From contig NZ_CP016540.2 in the NCBI RefSeq assembly GCF_001186155.3, positions 2,210,001-2,274,000 on the forward strand: 64,000 nucleotides of DNA, written 5' to 3'. Positions 30,403 through 39,880 of this stretch are shown one piece after another. This DNA comes from Planococcus versutus. GTDB taxonomy: Bacteria; Bacillota; Bacilli; Bacillales_A; Planococcaceae. A program made the position numbers and the translations under genes. Positions within the stretch are counted from its first letter, which is position 1, and every line of letters starts with the position of its first letter. The notes beneath the pieces were generated by a model. That model was not told where the DNA came from and ran no database searches. It saw only the letters and a list, made by a program, of their open reading frames with translations.

Positions 30403-31391
30403 TTCAATACGCCTTTTCCAGCTGTGCTCAGCACACTATCAATCAACTCATCTGCATTTTTACCCATCGCTTCTGCTTCATAATTTAATAACAAGCGGTG
30501 CCTCAATACCGGTTTTGCCACATGTTTTAAATCACCAATTGACACATGATACCGTCCTTCCATTAACGCACGTGCTTTAGCTAAACGGATCAAACTTTGC
30601 AGACCACGAGGACCGCTACCGTATTGAACAAATTGCTGGATTTCTTGATGTTCTGAATGCTCTGGATGCGTATTTTGAATGATATCGACAGCGACCATTA
30701 AAATGTCTTCTGCTATCAACACTTCTTTCACCATATCTTGTGCATCAATTAAGCTAGCTGTATTCATTTTTTTACTAAGAAGAATTAGTTGAGATCCCGT
30801 TGTTCTGCGGCTAATTTCCGCAAGTTCCTCGCGACTTGGGTAAGCAACCAGGATTTTACAAAGAAAACGGTCCATTTGTGCTTCAGGTAACGGATAGGTC
30901 CCTTCCATTTCAATAGGATTTTGTGTTGCCAAAACGAAAAACGGTCGCGCCATTTTTTTCGTATCACCCAGTATGGTCACTGTCTTTTCACCCATTGCCT
31001 CTAGCAGCGCACTTTGTGTTTTCGGTGTAGCACGGTTAATTTCATCTGCAAGTACCATTTGGTGAAAAATCGGACCTTCTCGAAAAGTAAACTGCTGGCG
31101 TCCTTCTGCATCTCGTTCAATGAGGCTCGTCCCTGTAATATCCGAAGGCATCAAATCGGGTGTAAACTGAATTCTTGAAAACGACAAATCGAGCACATCT
31201 GAAATGGTCCGAATCAACATTGTTTTACCAAGACCGGGCAAGCCTTCTAGTAAGGCATGACCATCCGCTAGAATCGCGTACAAAGAAAACTCAACCGCGC
31301 TTTCTTGTCCGACGATAAACCGTCCAATTTCGGATTTAACTTGTTGAAGCAATTGGCTCATTTCTGTAAATTGATCGGTTGTGTATGTCAT
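30399..31391 (-). CDS. MoxR-family AAA+ ATPase (first of two)
   Basis: A 330-residue AAA_3 ATPase. Walker A GLPGLGKT, Walker B LADEINRATPK, sensor 1 LATQNPIEMEGTYPLPEAQM and the C-terminal lid domain are present. MoxR ATPases act as chaperones for metal-dependent or VWA-containing complexes, and here all the neighbours are VWA or DUF58 proteins. It starts 15 bp after the GQ-repeat gene. Confidence 0.93.
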   Translation of the reverse strand: MTYTTDQFTEMSQLLQQVKSEIGRFIVGQESAVEFSLYAILADGHALLEGLPGLGKTMLIRTISDVLDLSFSRIQFTPDLMPSDITGTSLIERDAEGRQQFTFREGPIFHQMVLADEINRATPKTQSALLEAMGEKTVTILGDTKKMARPFFVLATQNPIEMEGTYPLPEAQMDRFLCKILVAYPSREELAEISRRTTGSQLILLSKKMNTASLIDAQDMVKEVLIAEDILMVAVDIIQNTHPEHSEHQEIQQFVQYGSGPRGLQSLIRLAKARALMEGRYHVSIGDLKHVAKPVLRHRLLLNYEAEAMGKNADELIDSVLSTAGKGVLK

Positions 31392-31406
31392 AAAAAGCCC
31401 TCTTTT

Positions 31407-32786
31407 CTATTTGTCGGTTTCAATATCTGTAAAGTATTGTTCTACAATGGTTTGCAAATCAGCAGGCAATTGCAGACGATCTACACTTGAGAAGTACGAA
31501 GTCGAATAATTTCCCACTACATCCGCATAAGGATGAACGGTTCCTTTAGTTGCAGGAACAGCACCATATTGTTCACCGGCCGCTTCTCCTTCTCCGACTT
31601 TTCCGCTATCGATTGACGTGTCGCTTTGCCCTCCAATTCGGAATGGTACAGTTAACAGATCACGGCTTCCTTGACCTTTACCAGCTCCACCACCTTGCTG
31701 ACTATTTCCATTTCCTTGCCCTTGGTTTTGTCCTTGTCCTTGTCCTTGTCCTTGTCCTTGTCCTTGTCCTTGGTTTTGTGATTGGCTATTTTCTGACTCC
31801 GATTCTGACTCTGCAGCTCTTTCAGTAGTTTCACTTTCTTCGTTTTCTGATGATTGTCCACTAGCACTAGGTTCACCAGATTTACTTTCTCCGTCAGAAG
31901 ATTTATTTTCAGAAGAATCATTTTTTTTGCTACTAGTTGTTTGTTCTCGCTGAGCTATGGTTTGCTGTAATGGAAATGCTACGGGTTTTCCCATATTGCT
32001 TAAAGCCGATTGTGTGTTTCCTGCCTTCTCAGCTAACTGCCCAGCAGCTTTTTCAATATCTGCGCTAATTTCTTTAGCATTTGGATTTTTGCCTTCTGCC
32101 AGCTGCCGTTTTTTCAAGTCCAATTCTTTTTGTTTTTTGACGATTTCTTTCAGTACTGCTTCTGGATTTTCTTTTTCTTCGATGGTTGCTTGTAATGCAT
32201 CCAGTTCTTTTTTAACTATTTTTGTTTTTGCTTGTTTTTTGATTTCATCAATTTCTTTTTTGATATCTGCTACCAATTCGATTTCTTTTTCTACATCATT
32301 TGCTTGATTTTGCAAATTACTTGGAAACACTAAAAGTAAAACCAATAACGTCGCACTACCAACCGCTCCGATTAACCACTTAGGACGTAGCCATACTTTG
32401 TGTTCTTTGCGGAATAATTGGTAGCTATACGGAATGGTTTTGGCTGTTTCACGAGTCAATTCTTCAGTCAATGCATTGTGCTCTGTTAGCTTCCACACGG
32501 TCAGCAACTGATTATGAGGTATAAAACGGTCCAGTTCTTGCACTGCTTGTTGCATATGGGGCAATCCTTTACTAGATAACACAATCCAACTTATCACGAC
32601 AGCAATTCCTGCTACATATGCATAAAATTCATAATAAGGAAGCACGAACAATCGTGATACTAATAGTAACGCTGTTGCTAAAGTCAGACCTGCAAATAAC
32701 GCAAATTGAAAAACACGACTAATATGAAGCGCCTTTAACAGCCACTCAACTTTTTTGACGTATTTCCGAATATCACGATTGTTCAT
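31407..32786 (-). CDS. membrane coiled-coil protein with Gly-Gln repeat
   Basis: A 459-residue protein, no family recognised. Two or three helices (about 24-45, 52-71, 136-155) precede a Lys/Glu coiled coil (about 165-240). A Ser/Glu-rich low-complexity region follows, then seven Gly-Gln dipeptides plus further Gln/Gly repeats (about 340-375), and a conserved-looking tail. The architecture resembles DUF4175-type proteins seen with Bat clusters elsewhere, but identity is not established. AAGGAGGG precedes the ATG. Confidence 0.75.
   Translation of the reverse strand: MNNRDIRKYVKKVEWLLKALHISRVFQFALFAGLTLATALLLVSRLFVLPYYEFYAYVAGIAVVISWIVLSSKGLPHMQQAVQELDRFIPHNQLLTVWKLTEHNALTEELTRETAKTIPYSYQLFRKEHKVWLRPKWLIGAVGSATLLVLLLVFPSNLQNQANDVEKEIELVADIKKEIDEIKKQAKTKIVKKELDALQATIEEKENPEAVLKEIVKKQKELDLKKRQLAEGKNPNAKEISADIEKAAGQLAEKAGNTQSALSNMGKPVAFPLQQTIAQREQTTSSKKNDSSENKSSDGESKSGEPSASGQSSENEESETTERAAESESESENSQSQNQGQGQGQGQGQGQGQNQGQGNGNSQQGGGAGKGQGSRDLLTVPFRIGGQSDTSIDSGKVGEGEAAGEQYGAVPATKGTVHPYADVVGNYSTSYFSSVDRLQLPADLQTIVEQYFTDIETDK
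31728..31769. repeat. hexanucleotide tandem repeat TTGTCC x7
   Basis: Seven perfect copies of TTGTCC (CAAGGA-type units on the coding strand, encoding Gly-Gln). Gain or loss of units keeps the frame and changes only the length of the GQ tract. Confidence 0.95.
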
Positions 32787-32798
32787 GAAACTCCCTCC

Positions 32799-33641
32799 TT
32801 ATTTGTATTTATTCATATTAACGCGCAACTTTTTGACAGCTAACAAAAGACAGCCGGCTGATACCAAAACATAGAAAATAGCATAACCGATCCACAATGG
32901 AATGGGCACCATCGTCAAACTTTGCAATTGCTCCTCCATTGGTGGTTGCAGCAAAGTGAGTAACACAGCTGGTGGATTGATCGTTGCCCAAAAGTGAGCA
33001 ACTGGCGATATTGATGGTGTTGTAGCACCTATTTGAGAAAGTTGAACCGAAATCAGTAAGAAAAAAGCAGTGACTCCCGCGATGAAAATCATGGCTCCAT
33101 ACGTTGCGATAATCGCAACAATGGTTTTACGAATCAAAGTTGACAGCATGACACCAATACTTGCGATTGCCAGTAACGTCAGCATATAAAACAAGAAGAT
33201 ATAAAATAGCTGACTAGGTGAAACGCCTCCGTATAAAAACACTAAACTGTATATTGGTAACCCTGACACAATCATCAATAACAAAAAAGCGATGGATGAT
33301 GTCATTTTCCCAAAAATAATTTGGAAAGAAGTTTGCGAAGTTGTTAGTAAAATATTCAAAGTCTGTTTTTCACGTTCTGTACTAATCGTTCCTGCTGTTA
33401 ATGCGGGCGTAATAAACAAAATCAATCCTAATTGAATATACGTCATAATGCTAAATAGCATAAAACTTTCATCTGGACGGAAAAAACCGTTACCTGTTAG
33501 AGATGTAGCTAAAAAGATAAAACCAAAAACAAAGACGCTCATCGCAATTAAATAAAACAAAATACCAGTAAAGCTTTTTAAGTTACGGAAACGCAATTTA
33601 AGTTCTTTCACTAGTACGGGATTGGCAAAAAGAGTTTTCAT
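32799..33641 (-). CDS. ABC-2 type transporter permease
   Basis: A 280-residue permease with about six helices and a TSTEREKQTLNILL-like segment (GTISTEREKQTLNILLTT) characteristic of ABC-2 exporters. It follows the ATPase with a 4-bp overlap (ATGA), so the two form one transporter. Substrate unknown; the surrounding MoxR/VWA genes suggest a cell-envelope assembly role (inference). Confidence 0.88.
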   Translation of the reverse strand: MKTLFANPVLVKELKLRFRNLKSFTGILFYLIAMSVFVFGFIFLATSLTGNGFFRPDESFMLFSIMTYIQLGLILFITPALTAGTISTEREKQTLNILLTTSQTSFQIIFGKMTSSIAFLLLMIVSGLPIYSLVFLYGGVSPSQLFYIFLFYMLTLLAIASIGVMLSTLIRKTIVAIIATYGAMIFIAGVTAFFLLISVQLSQIGATTPSISPVAHFWATINPPAVLLTLLQPPMEEQLQSLTMVPIPLWIGYAIFYVLVSAGCLLLAVKKLRVNMNKYK

Positions 33642-34573
33642 CCAATTTCCACTCCTTTTGTAATCGCCATAAAGACATCTTCCAAATCCGTTTCTTCTTC
33701 TGAAAACGACAAAATCGGTAACTTTTGATGAATAGCACGTTGCAATAGTTGAAGCTGATCTTCATCTGTTCCGCGATAGAAAAACTGAATGCTGTTTTTA
33801 TCTGGTTGTACTTCTATTTGAGAAACAAACGGATCCATTTCAAAAAATGCAATGACGGATTCCATTTCGCCAACTAGTTTGACACAGAGTACTTTTTCAC
33901 TTTGAAGTTGCGCTTGAATGTCATGTACTGACCCTTGTGCGATCAGTTTTCCATTATCAATGACGCCGATACTGTCGCACATCTCAGCAAGTTCTGGAAG
34001 AATATGAGAAGAAATCAAAATGGTTTTACCCATCGCTTTTAGCTCGCGTAATATATCTCTCATTTCGACTCGTGCACGTGGATCTAGTCCCGAAGCAGGT
34101 TCGTCTAGTATTAAGATGTTCGGATCATGTATTAACGCTCTTGCTAAACAGAGACGTTGCTTCATACCACGAGACAATAAATCGACGTAGTCATAGCGTT
34201 TATGTTCTAAGTTAACTAGTTCTAGTAGCTTAGGAATTAATACTGCGCGTTCTTTTGGTTTGATGCCATAACTCGCTCCATAAAAATCTAAGTACTCGTC
34301 GGTTTTTAATTGGTCATACACTCCGAAGAAATCAGGCATATACCCAATTTGTTTCCGCACTTCTTGCGGATTTTTAGTTACACTGATGCCATTAATAAAT
34401 GCATCACCTGCTGTCGGCTGAAGCAGTGTAGCTAAAATTGAAAAAGTGGTTGATTTCCCCGCTCCATTTGCACCTACAAAACCAAACACTGTGCTATCTT
34501 CTACCACTAAATTTAAATCCTGTAAGGCATAAAACGATCCGTATTTTTTGGTTAATCCAATTGTTTCAATCAC
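33638..34573 (-). CDS. ABC transporter ATP-binding protein
   Basis: A 311-residue ATPase of the ABC-2 exporter class. Walker A GANGAGKST, signature LSRGMKQRL (a variant of LSGGQ), Walker B ILILDEP and switch ISSHIL are present. The GTG start overlaps the stop of the upstream 785-codon gene. Partner of the permease that follows. Confidence 0.92.
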   Translation of the reverse strand: MIETIGLTKKYGSFYALQDLNLVVEDSTVFGFVGANGAGKSTTFSILATLLQPTAGDAFINGISVTKNPQEVRKQIGYMPDFFGVYDQLKTDEYLDFYGASYGIKPKERAVLIPKLLELVNLEHKRYDYVDLLSRGMKQRLCLARALIHDPNILILDEPASGLDPRARVEMRDILRELKAMGKTILISSHILPELAEMCDSIGVIDNGKLIAQGSVHDIQAQLQSEKVLCVKLVGEMESVIAFFEMDPFVSQIEVQPDKNSIQFFYRGTDEDQLQLLQRAIHQKLPILSFSEEETDLEDVFMAITKGVEIG

Positions 34574-36927
34574 GGAGCAATCACTCCTTTCAATTTCACT
34601 TTCGGCACAACCACTTCAGGGTTGCTCATGTTTTCGGTAACTTTCAACTTTAGTTTAATGGCACCTTCTGGACCGATATACTGTTTTGCTTTTTCAGCAA
34701 ACTTTTGATTTGTCTCTGTAATTTCTTCGTAACTTCCACTTTTCACATTGAATATGCTGACGGTGACATTTTGTCCTGTTTTAGTAAGTGCTAATTCAGT
34801 CCATGTCGATTTTTCTAAATCAATTTCTTCTGGCAAAGTATATGTCAGATCAAATTCACCGGGGTCAAAATAATAAAGATACGGATCGTTTGAAACATTC
34901 TCAAAATACACACCATTATTGACACTTGTTAGAGCCATTGCAAAGGCATCAACATTTAATGTAATGTCGCCATTTAATATTAATTGAGGTTTAAAACTTT
35001 GTGCAATAAGGTGAACAGATTCTACAGATGCGCGTTGATTTTCAAGCGTAATCGGTACGATGGCATCTTTTGTATAAGCAATCACATAAGGTGATTTTCC
35101 ATTTTGTGATAATTGCTCAAATGACGTAGAAAGCAAGGTTTGACGACGTGCTTTTTTCAACTCTTTCAAATTGGCTACAGGTTGATAGCCATATGATTGA
35201 CTAACAGATGCAGCAGGTGACAAAATAGCTGACTGAGCGGTTTCATTCACTTCTAACGTTTCTCCAGGATTCAACTCGCCTACATCCATTAGACGAGTAC
35301 CTGTCCAAATAGAAACATCTTCGACTGAAAACGGAAAATTATTCTGTATTGTTCCAGTAATTTTCCCTTCTGCAACGGATAAGTCAATAGCGAAGTCACC
35401 ACTGTCTTTTATATAGGATTGCCCCATAATCGATTGCACAGACCAATAACGCATATCACGCAAAGTCATTTGATTAGTAGTGGCTCCTTTTTCCAAAATA
35501 GCTGCCAAATAAGGTTGTGTTGATGAAAATTCACTAGCTAATTGAGTCGTCATTGTAGTAGAAGTTGGTGCTGAAAATTGATAGTTTCCACCACGATTTG
35601 ATAATAAGGAATTGACATAATAGCCTTTTAATCCACTGTCTGCATCTACTTCAAAAAATCCAGTTTGTTGGATTTGAGGATTTCCAATTCGGTCTTTTGC
35701 ACCAAATGCGAACAATCCAATTGAGGTCAGTAGAGCAATAGTTGGAATAATAAACCAAGCGTATTCTCGTTTGTCTTTTTTCTTCAGTACAATGTACAGT
35801 ACTGGAACCACTATTAGAATATACAAAAAAACAATCGCTAGTATAAACGGTGTGGACACTTTAAAGCTTTCAAAAAGCTCATTTACATTTCCTACCTCAT
35901 ATGTCATAGAATCGAGTATGGATTGTCCACCCATTGTATTGTAGTTTGTAGAAGTCACCGGAAAGAAACTCGACATCATCTGACTATAACCTTTTTGACT
36001 GGAAACGGTTTCATCTCCAAGAGAAAAACTCATTTGTGTAAGACTTCCAGAGCCAATTTTCTGTGTAGCAGCAAAAATTTGACCGTCTTTTTGCAACTTT
36101 ATAGATGCCCCTTCTTTAATCTTTGTTTGGAAAACCGGTACTGCTGTTTCTAATCCTGGAACTTTTGCATCGTTCACATCTGCTAATTCCAAAGGCAAGT
36201 ATTCACTCAAATTGCCAAGTTCTGCTTGTAGATTACTTGTAGATCCTGTGACAACATGTCCACCTTGTTGAATCCATTGCAAAACAGCTTTTTGTGTAGG
36301 TGCTGGTAAATCACTATAAGCAAATTCATCAATGACCAAGTAATCGATCATTTCCCACGATTGCGCTTCTGTAGGCAGTGTAAATTCTTTTAATTGATTG
36401 AGATGTAGAACTTCAATTCCTTCGCTCGATGGAACAGTTATTTGTTTTAAAGGTGACAATCGATCTGCATTATCCGTTAACGTCGCTACAAATAGCGACA
36501 TTGACGTATAGTAGGATGGTTGTATCGTTTTTTTGCCTTTAAATTTAATAGATTCTCCTTTTTCCCAACCACCTTCAAACAAGTAAATACTTTGATCGTT
36601 AGGTCCTCCCGAATAATACATATCTGATAACCCAGACGTTGCAATTTGTAAGGTTTTACTTTCTCCTTCAGCAAGTTCAATTGGTAGCGCCATACCAGTT
36701 CCAAGGTTGTAAGTCTCGGAAAAACTAAGTACCAAGTCACCAGAAAATGCTGAACCTTCATTGGTCACTGTAAATTGAAGTGGCAATCCACTTTCATACT
36801 TTGCTTTGTTTTGAAAACCGGCACTTGAATCAATGGTAATTTGTGGCGCTGCTAAAGATGGTTGTGGCAAGATAAACAAACTAATAAAAAATACAAAAGC
36901 TAAAAATGCCAGCAGGCGTTTATGCAT
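34570..36927 (-). CDS. large secreted/membrane protein heading the MoxR-VWA operon
   Basis: A 785-residue protein with a signal peptide (about 1-26, cleavage near SLAAPQ), a long extracellular N-terminal region and a GATase-like segment (YLVIDEFAY, GGHVVTGS). Two helices follow (about 361-381 and 391-410), then a second extracellular region to the end. No enzyme motif is recognised. It is the first gene of the operon, with AAGGGGGA upstream, and is followed by an ABC-2 transporter. It may be the surface component of the system; function unknown. Confidence 0.8.
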   Translation of the reverse strand: MHKRLLAFLAFVFFISLFILPQPSLAAPQITIDSSAGFQNKAKYESGLPLQFTVTNEGSAFSGDLVLSFSETYNLGTGMALPIELAEGESKTLQIATSGLSDMYYSGGPNDQSIYLFEGGWEKGESIKFKGKKTIQPSYYTSMSLFVATLTDNADRLSPLKQITVPSSEGIEVLHLNQLKEFTLPTEAQSWEMIDYLVIDEFAYSDLPAPTQKAVLQWIQQGGHVVTGSTSNLQAELGNLSEYLPLELADVNDAKVPGLETAVPVFQTKIKEGASIKLQKDGQIFAATQKIGSGSLTQMSFSLGDETVSSQKGYSQMMSSFFPVTSTNYNTMGGQSILDSMTYEVGNVNELFESFKVSTPFILAIVFLYILIVVPVLYIVLKKKDKREYAWFIIPTIALLTSIGLFAFGAKDRIGNPQIQQTGFFEVDADSGLKGYYVNSLLSNRGGNYQFSAPTSTTMTTQLASEFSSTQPYLAAILEKGATTNQMTLRDMRYWSVQSIMGQSYIKDSGDFAIDLSVAEGKITGTIQNNFPFSVEDVSIWTGTRLMDVGELNPGETLEVNETAQSAILSPAASVSQSYGYQPVANLKELKKARRQTLLSTSFEQLSQNGKSPYVIAYTKDAIVPITLENQRASVESVHLIAQSFKPQLILNGDITLNVDAFAMALTSVNNGVYFENVSNDPYLYYFDPGEFDLTYTLPEEIDLEKSTWTELALTKTGQNVTVSIFNVKSGSYEEITETNQKFAEKAKQYIGPEGAIKLKLKVTENMSNPEVVVPKVKLKGVIAP

Positions 36928-37065
36928 GGTAATCCCCCTTTTACTCGTCTCTCTATTAGTACGCTAGTAAATTAAATTAGTTCCATCTTCTCACAAAGAA
37001 ATCTAACTAATTTGAACTACACAACAGCCACAGATCGTTTACCACTAAACCGGTATTTCTAATAC

Positions 37066-37092
37066 AAAAAAACGAACAGCTAAAGCTGTCCG
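37066..37092 (-). terminator. terminator of dapH-ykuR
   Basis: On the minus strand CGGACAGCT pairs with AGCTGTTCG (one G-U) and is followed by seven T residues. It lies just after the ykuR stop. Confidence 0.8.
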
Positions 37093-37095
37093 CTT

Positions 37096-38220
37096 TCATA
37101 ATTGTAAAAATAAACCATATAAAAATTCAGGCATGACTGCAAGGACTTTTTCATCAGGATTTAGTTTTGAATGATGCAGTCCATAGGGTGACGAAACCCC
37201 TGCCCAAAACATAACGCCTGGGATTTGTTCGGTAAAGTAACCGAAATCTTCACCGGTCATCGCGGCTTTGCTTTCTATAGCATGAATGCCTTCAATGCCA
37301 TTAGCGTAGCGGAAGAAGTCTTTTACTAATCTTTCATCGTTGTTAACTTCCAAGTAACTCGAACCGTAATCAATATTGACTTGGCAGTTGTTTGCTTGTT
37401 CAACTCCATGGCAAATGGCTTCAATCCGAAGTTTCATTTGACGCATCGATTTACTAGTAAGTGTTCGGATAGTTCCTTCTAAACGTGCATGTTCTGCAAT
37501 ACTGTTTTGCGCGGTTCCTGCGCTCAGCTTGCCAATTGTCAACACGGCAGAATCCATAGGGTCCACATTTCGACTGACAACGGTTTGCAACTGCATCAAC
37601 ATCGAAGCCGCTGCAATTGCCATATCTTCTGTTAAATGAGGAAAAGCTGCATGACCACCTTTGCCGTGAAGGTCAATAAACAATTCTGATGTATTAGCAA
37701 ACAACAATCCTGGTCGTGTCCCCACCGTACCAACAGGTAACTCCGGGGCAATATGCAAAGCATAAATACAATCAGGTAAAAAGTCTGGTTTGTTCGTTTT
37801 CAGCCATTCCCGAAAAGGCAATGCACCACCAGGCCCTTCTTCAGCTGGTTGAAACAAGATGACTACATCATTTTTAATAGGTTCGTCAATTAGCTTGTGT
37901 AACAAACCTATTGCAATAGTCATATGGATATCATGGCCACATGCATGCATAAATCCCGGATGCTGTGATTGAAATTCCACTCCAGTTTCTTCGTTAATCG
38001 CTAAAGCATCAATGTCTGTTCGCCAACCAATCAGCTTTGCCGGATCTTCCCCGCGTACTTTAACCGCAATTCCTGTCCGCCATTTTACAAGTTCAATACG
38101 CTGTTGAGGAAACTGAGAAATGATGTTTAATAAATAAGCTTGTGTTTTGATTTCCTGAAAACCGATTTCTGGAATTTGATGCAAAGCTCTTCTAATTTTC
38201 ACTAGTTCCATCGCGCTCAT
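37096..38220 (-). CDS. ykuR: N-acetyldiaminopimelate deacetylase
   Basis: An M20D-family metallo-amidohydrolase, about 374 residues, very like YkuR. It removes the acetyl group of N-acetyl-LL-diaminopimelate in the acetylated branch of the lysine/DAP pathway. It shows HACGHDIHM, FQPAEEGPGGA, GKGGHAAFPH and TGEDFGYF. The start is uncertain: ATG at 38220, or ATG at 38211, which aligns best with relatives (MELVKIRRALH); neither has a strong ribosome site. The gene follows dapH directly, suggesting coupled translation. Confidence 0.92.
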   Translation of the reverse strand: MSAMELVKIRRALHQIPEIGFQEIKTQAYLLNIISQFPQQRIELVKWRTGIAVKVRGEDPAKLIGWRTDIDALAINEETGVEFQSQHPGFMHACGHDIHMTIAIGLLHKLIDEPIKNDVVILFQPAEEGPGGALPFREWLKTNKPDFLPDCIYALHIAPELPVGTVGTRPGLLFANTSELFIDLHGKGGHAAFPHLTEDMAIAAASMLMQLQTVVSRNVDPMDSAVLTIGKLSAGTAQNSIAEHARLEGTIRTLTSKSMRQMKLRIEAICHGVEQANNCQVNIDYGSSYLEVNNDERLVKDFFRYANGIEGIHAIESKAAMTGEDFGYFTEQIPGVMFWAGVSSPYGLHHSKLNPDEKVLAVMPEFLYGLFLQL

Positions 38221-38223
38221 CAC

Positions 38224-38937
38224 TTAAAGTTGTCTTAGTTCTTGCTTGATTTCTGTTTTTGAACGTGTTTTTGCATCCATTAATTTTAATACACGTGCAG
38301 GTGTGCCACCCACCACTGAATTTTCTGGTACATCTTCAATAACAATTGCTCCTGCTGCAACAACTGCACCTTTACCGATACGAACGCCTTCTAGAATAAC
38401 AGCGTTAGCACCTACCATAACATCGTCTTCAATCACAACAGGAGTTGCTGATGCAGGTTCAATTACGCCCGCTAGTACTGCCCCTGCTCCAATATGACAA
38501 TTTTTTCCGACAGTCGCACGACCGCCCATAATAACACCCATATCGATCATTGTCCCGTCTCCGATAACCGCGCCGATATTGATAACTGCTCCCATCATTA
38601 TGATGCAGTTATTACCAATTTCAACATTGTCACGAATAAATGCGCCTGGTTCGATGCGGCTATTGATTTGTTTCATATCAAGTAATGGGATTGCTGAATT
38701 TCTGCGATCATTTTCAACAACAAAATCTTCAATAACAAGAGCATTTACTTTCAATGATTTTTGAATATCTGCCCATTCACCAAACACTGTTACTGAATTG
38801 CCTTCACCAAATACTTTAGAATCTGGACCGTAGTTTAAATCCGCAATGTCTTGTCCTTTTATGTATACTTTTACAGGTGTTGATTTTTTTGCATTTTGTA
38901 TGTATGAAATTATTTCTGTTGCGTCCATCTGCTTCAT
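38224..38937 (-). CDS. dapH: Tetrahydrodipicolinate N-acetyltransferase
   Basis: A 237-residue left-handed beta-helix acetyltransferase that acetylates tetrahydrodipicolinate using acetyl-CoA. The N-terminal DapH domain begins [15 protein letters not shown]. Hexapeptide repeats (about 90-215) include [20 protein letters not shown], and the C-terminus is [11 protein letters not shown] as in the family. It forms an operon with ykuR. The flavodoxin genes ykuNOP that precede dapH in B. subtilis are absent. Confidence 0.96.
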   Translation of the reverse strand: MKQMDATEIISYIQNAKKSTPVKVYIKGQDIADLNYGPDSKVFGEGNSVTVFGEWADIQKSLKVNALVIEDFVVENDRRNSAIPLLDMKQINSRIEPGAFIRDNVEIGNNCIIMMGAVINIGAVIGDGTMIDMGVIMGGRATVGKNCHIGAGAVLAGVIEPASATPVVIEDDVMVGANAVILEGVRIGKGAVVAAGAIVIEDVPENSVVGGTPARVLKLMDAKTRSKTEIKQELRQL

Positions 38938-39004
38938 TTATAAAACCTCTTTCTAATAAGTGATGTTGTTATTATATCTGAATTAGTATAAAAATTCATC
39001 CACT

Positions 39005-39880
39005 TCATCTTAATAAAGCGGCATGTTTTTTGACGATATCGACAAACGCTCTAACTTGTGGCAATTCAAATGCAGAATCGTATCCAATCAGCCATGTATC
39101 TCGTGTTAATTCCAACTCTTCTTCATCATTAGTCAACGGCATCATGTATACATCTTCAGTACCTGTTAATGTAATGGACGGAAGAATAGCATAGCCAATT
39201 CCGTTTACCGCCATTTGTTTACACGTTTCAATTTGGTCTACAGTAATTTGATGTTTTGGATTAGAAGCAAAATGCTTTTGCCACCATTGCTGAATTTCCT
39301 CATAATACGTCGAATCACTTTTAAACTGAATAAAAGGTCGTTCTGTTTGAAGAAGCTCTTCAAGCGACCGAATTTCTTTGTCTACTAAATAGAGTGTGTC
39401 TTTAAACAAATGCAATTTCGGACCTTTCCATTCTGTAGAACCTCGAATAATTCCAATATGAGCTTCACCTTCATAAAGTGACCGAACGATTTCTGAACTC
39501 CATCCAGTAATCAATTGGATTTTAGCTTCTGGATAGAGAGTTACAAAATCTTTTAATACTTTTGGCAGCCAATTTTGGCCGACAATTGTTGCGCAGGCAA
39601 TCTTTAATGTACCATGTACTTTTGACGTCAAAGTGTACAGCAGTTCAACTACTTCTTCTTTTTGTACAATTGTCTCATTTGCATACTGAATAATTAGTTC
39701 TCCAGCTGGAGTTGGAGACAACCCTTTTTGAGAACGAATAAATAGCTGATGTCCCCAATCTTTTTCGATTGTTTGAAGACGCTGAGATAAAGCAGGCTGC
39801 GAAATAAAAAGACGTTCTGCAGCTTTTCTCATATTGCCTTCTTCAGCTAATACTTTTATAATCATTTCTTCATTTGACAT
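39005..39880 (-). CDS. ccpC: LysR-type catabolite regulator CcpC
   Basis: A 291-residue LysR regulator. The N-terminal winged HTH contains NMRKAAERLFISQPALSQRL, nearly identical to CcpC, and the effector domain has the matching LITGWSSEIVRSLYE and VDQIETCKQMAVNGIGYAILPS. In Bacillus and Listeria CcpC represses citB and citZ in response to citrate. Here its gene overlaps the end of an MFS exporter gene by 11 bp with AAAAGGAGTG inside that gene, so the two are co-expressed. Confidence 0.92.
   Translation of the reverse strand: MSNEEMIIKVLAEEGNMRKAAERLFISQPALSQRLQTIEKDWGHQLFIRSQKGLSPTPAGELIIQYANETIVQKEEVVELLYTLTSKVHGTLKIACATIVGQNWLPKVLKDFVTLYPEAKIQLITGWSSEIVRSLYEGEAHIGIIRGSTEWKGPKLHLFKDTLYLVDKEIRSLEELLQTERPFIQFKSDSTYYEEIQQWWQKHFASNPKHQITVDQIETCKQMAVNGIGYAILPSITLTGTEDVYMMPLTNDEEELELTRDTWLIGYDSAFELPQVRAFVDIVKKHAALLR

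Noticed and set aside
31728..31769. Possible CRISPR array
   Set aside because: Repeat unit is only 6 bp, has no spacers and lies in a coding frame.
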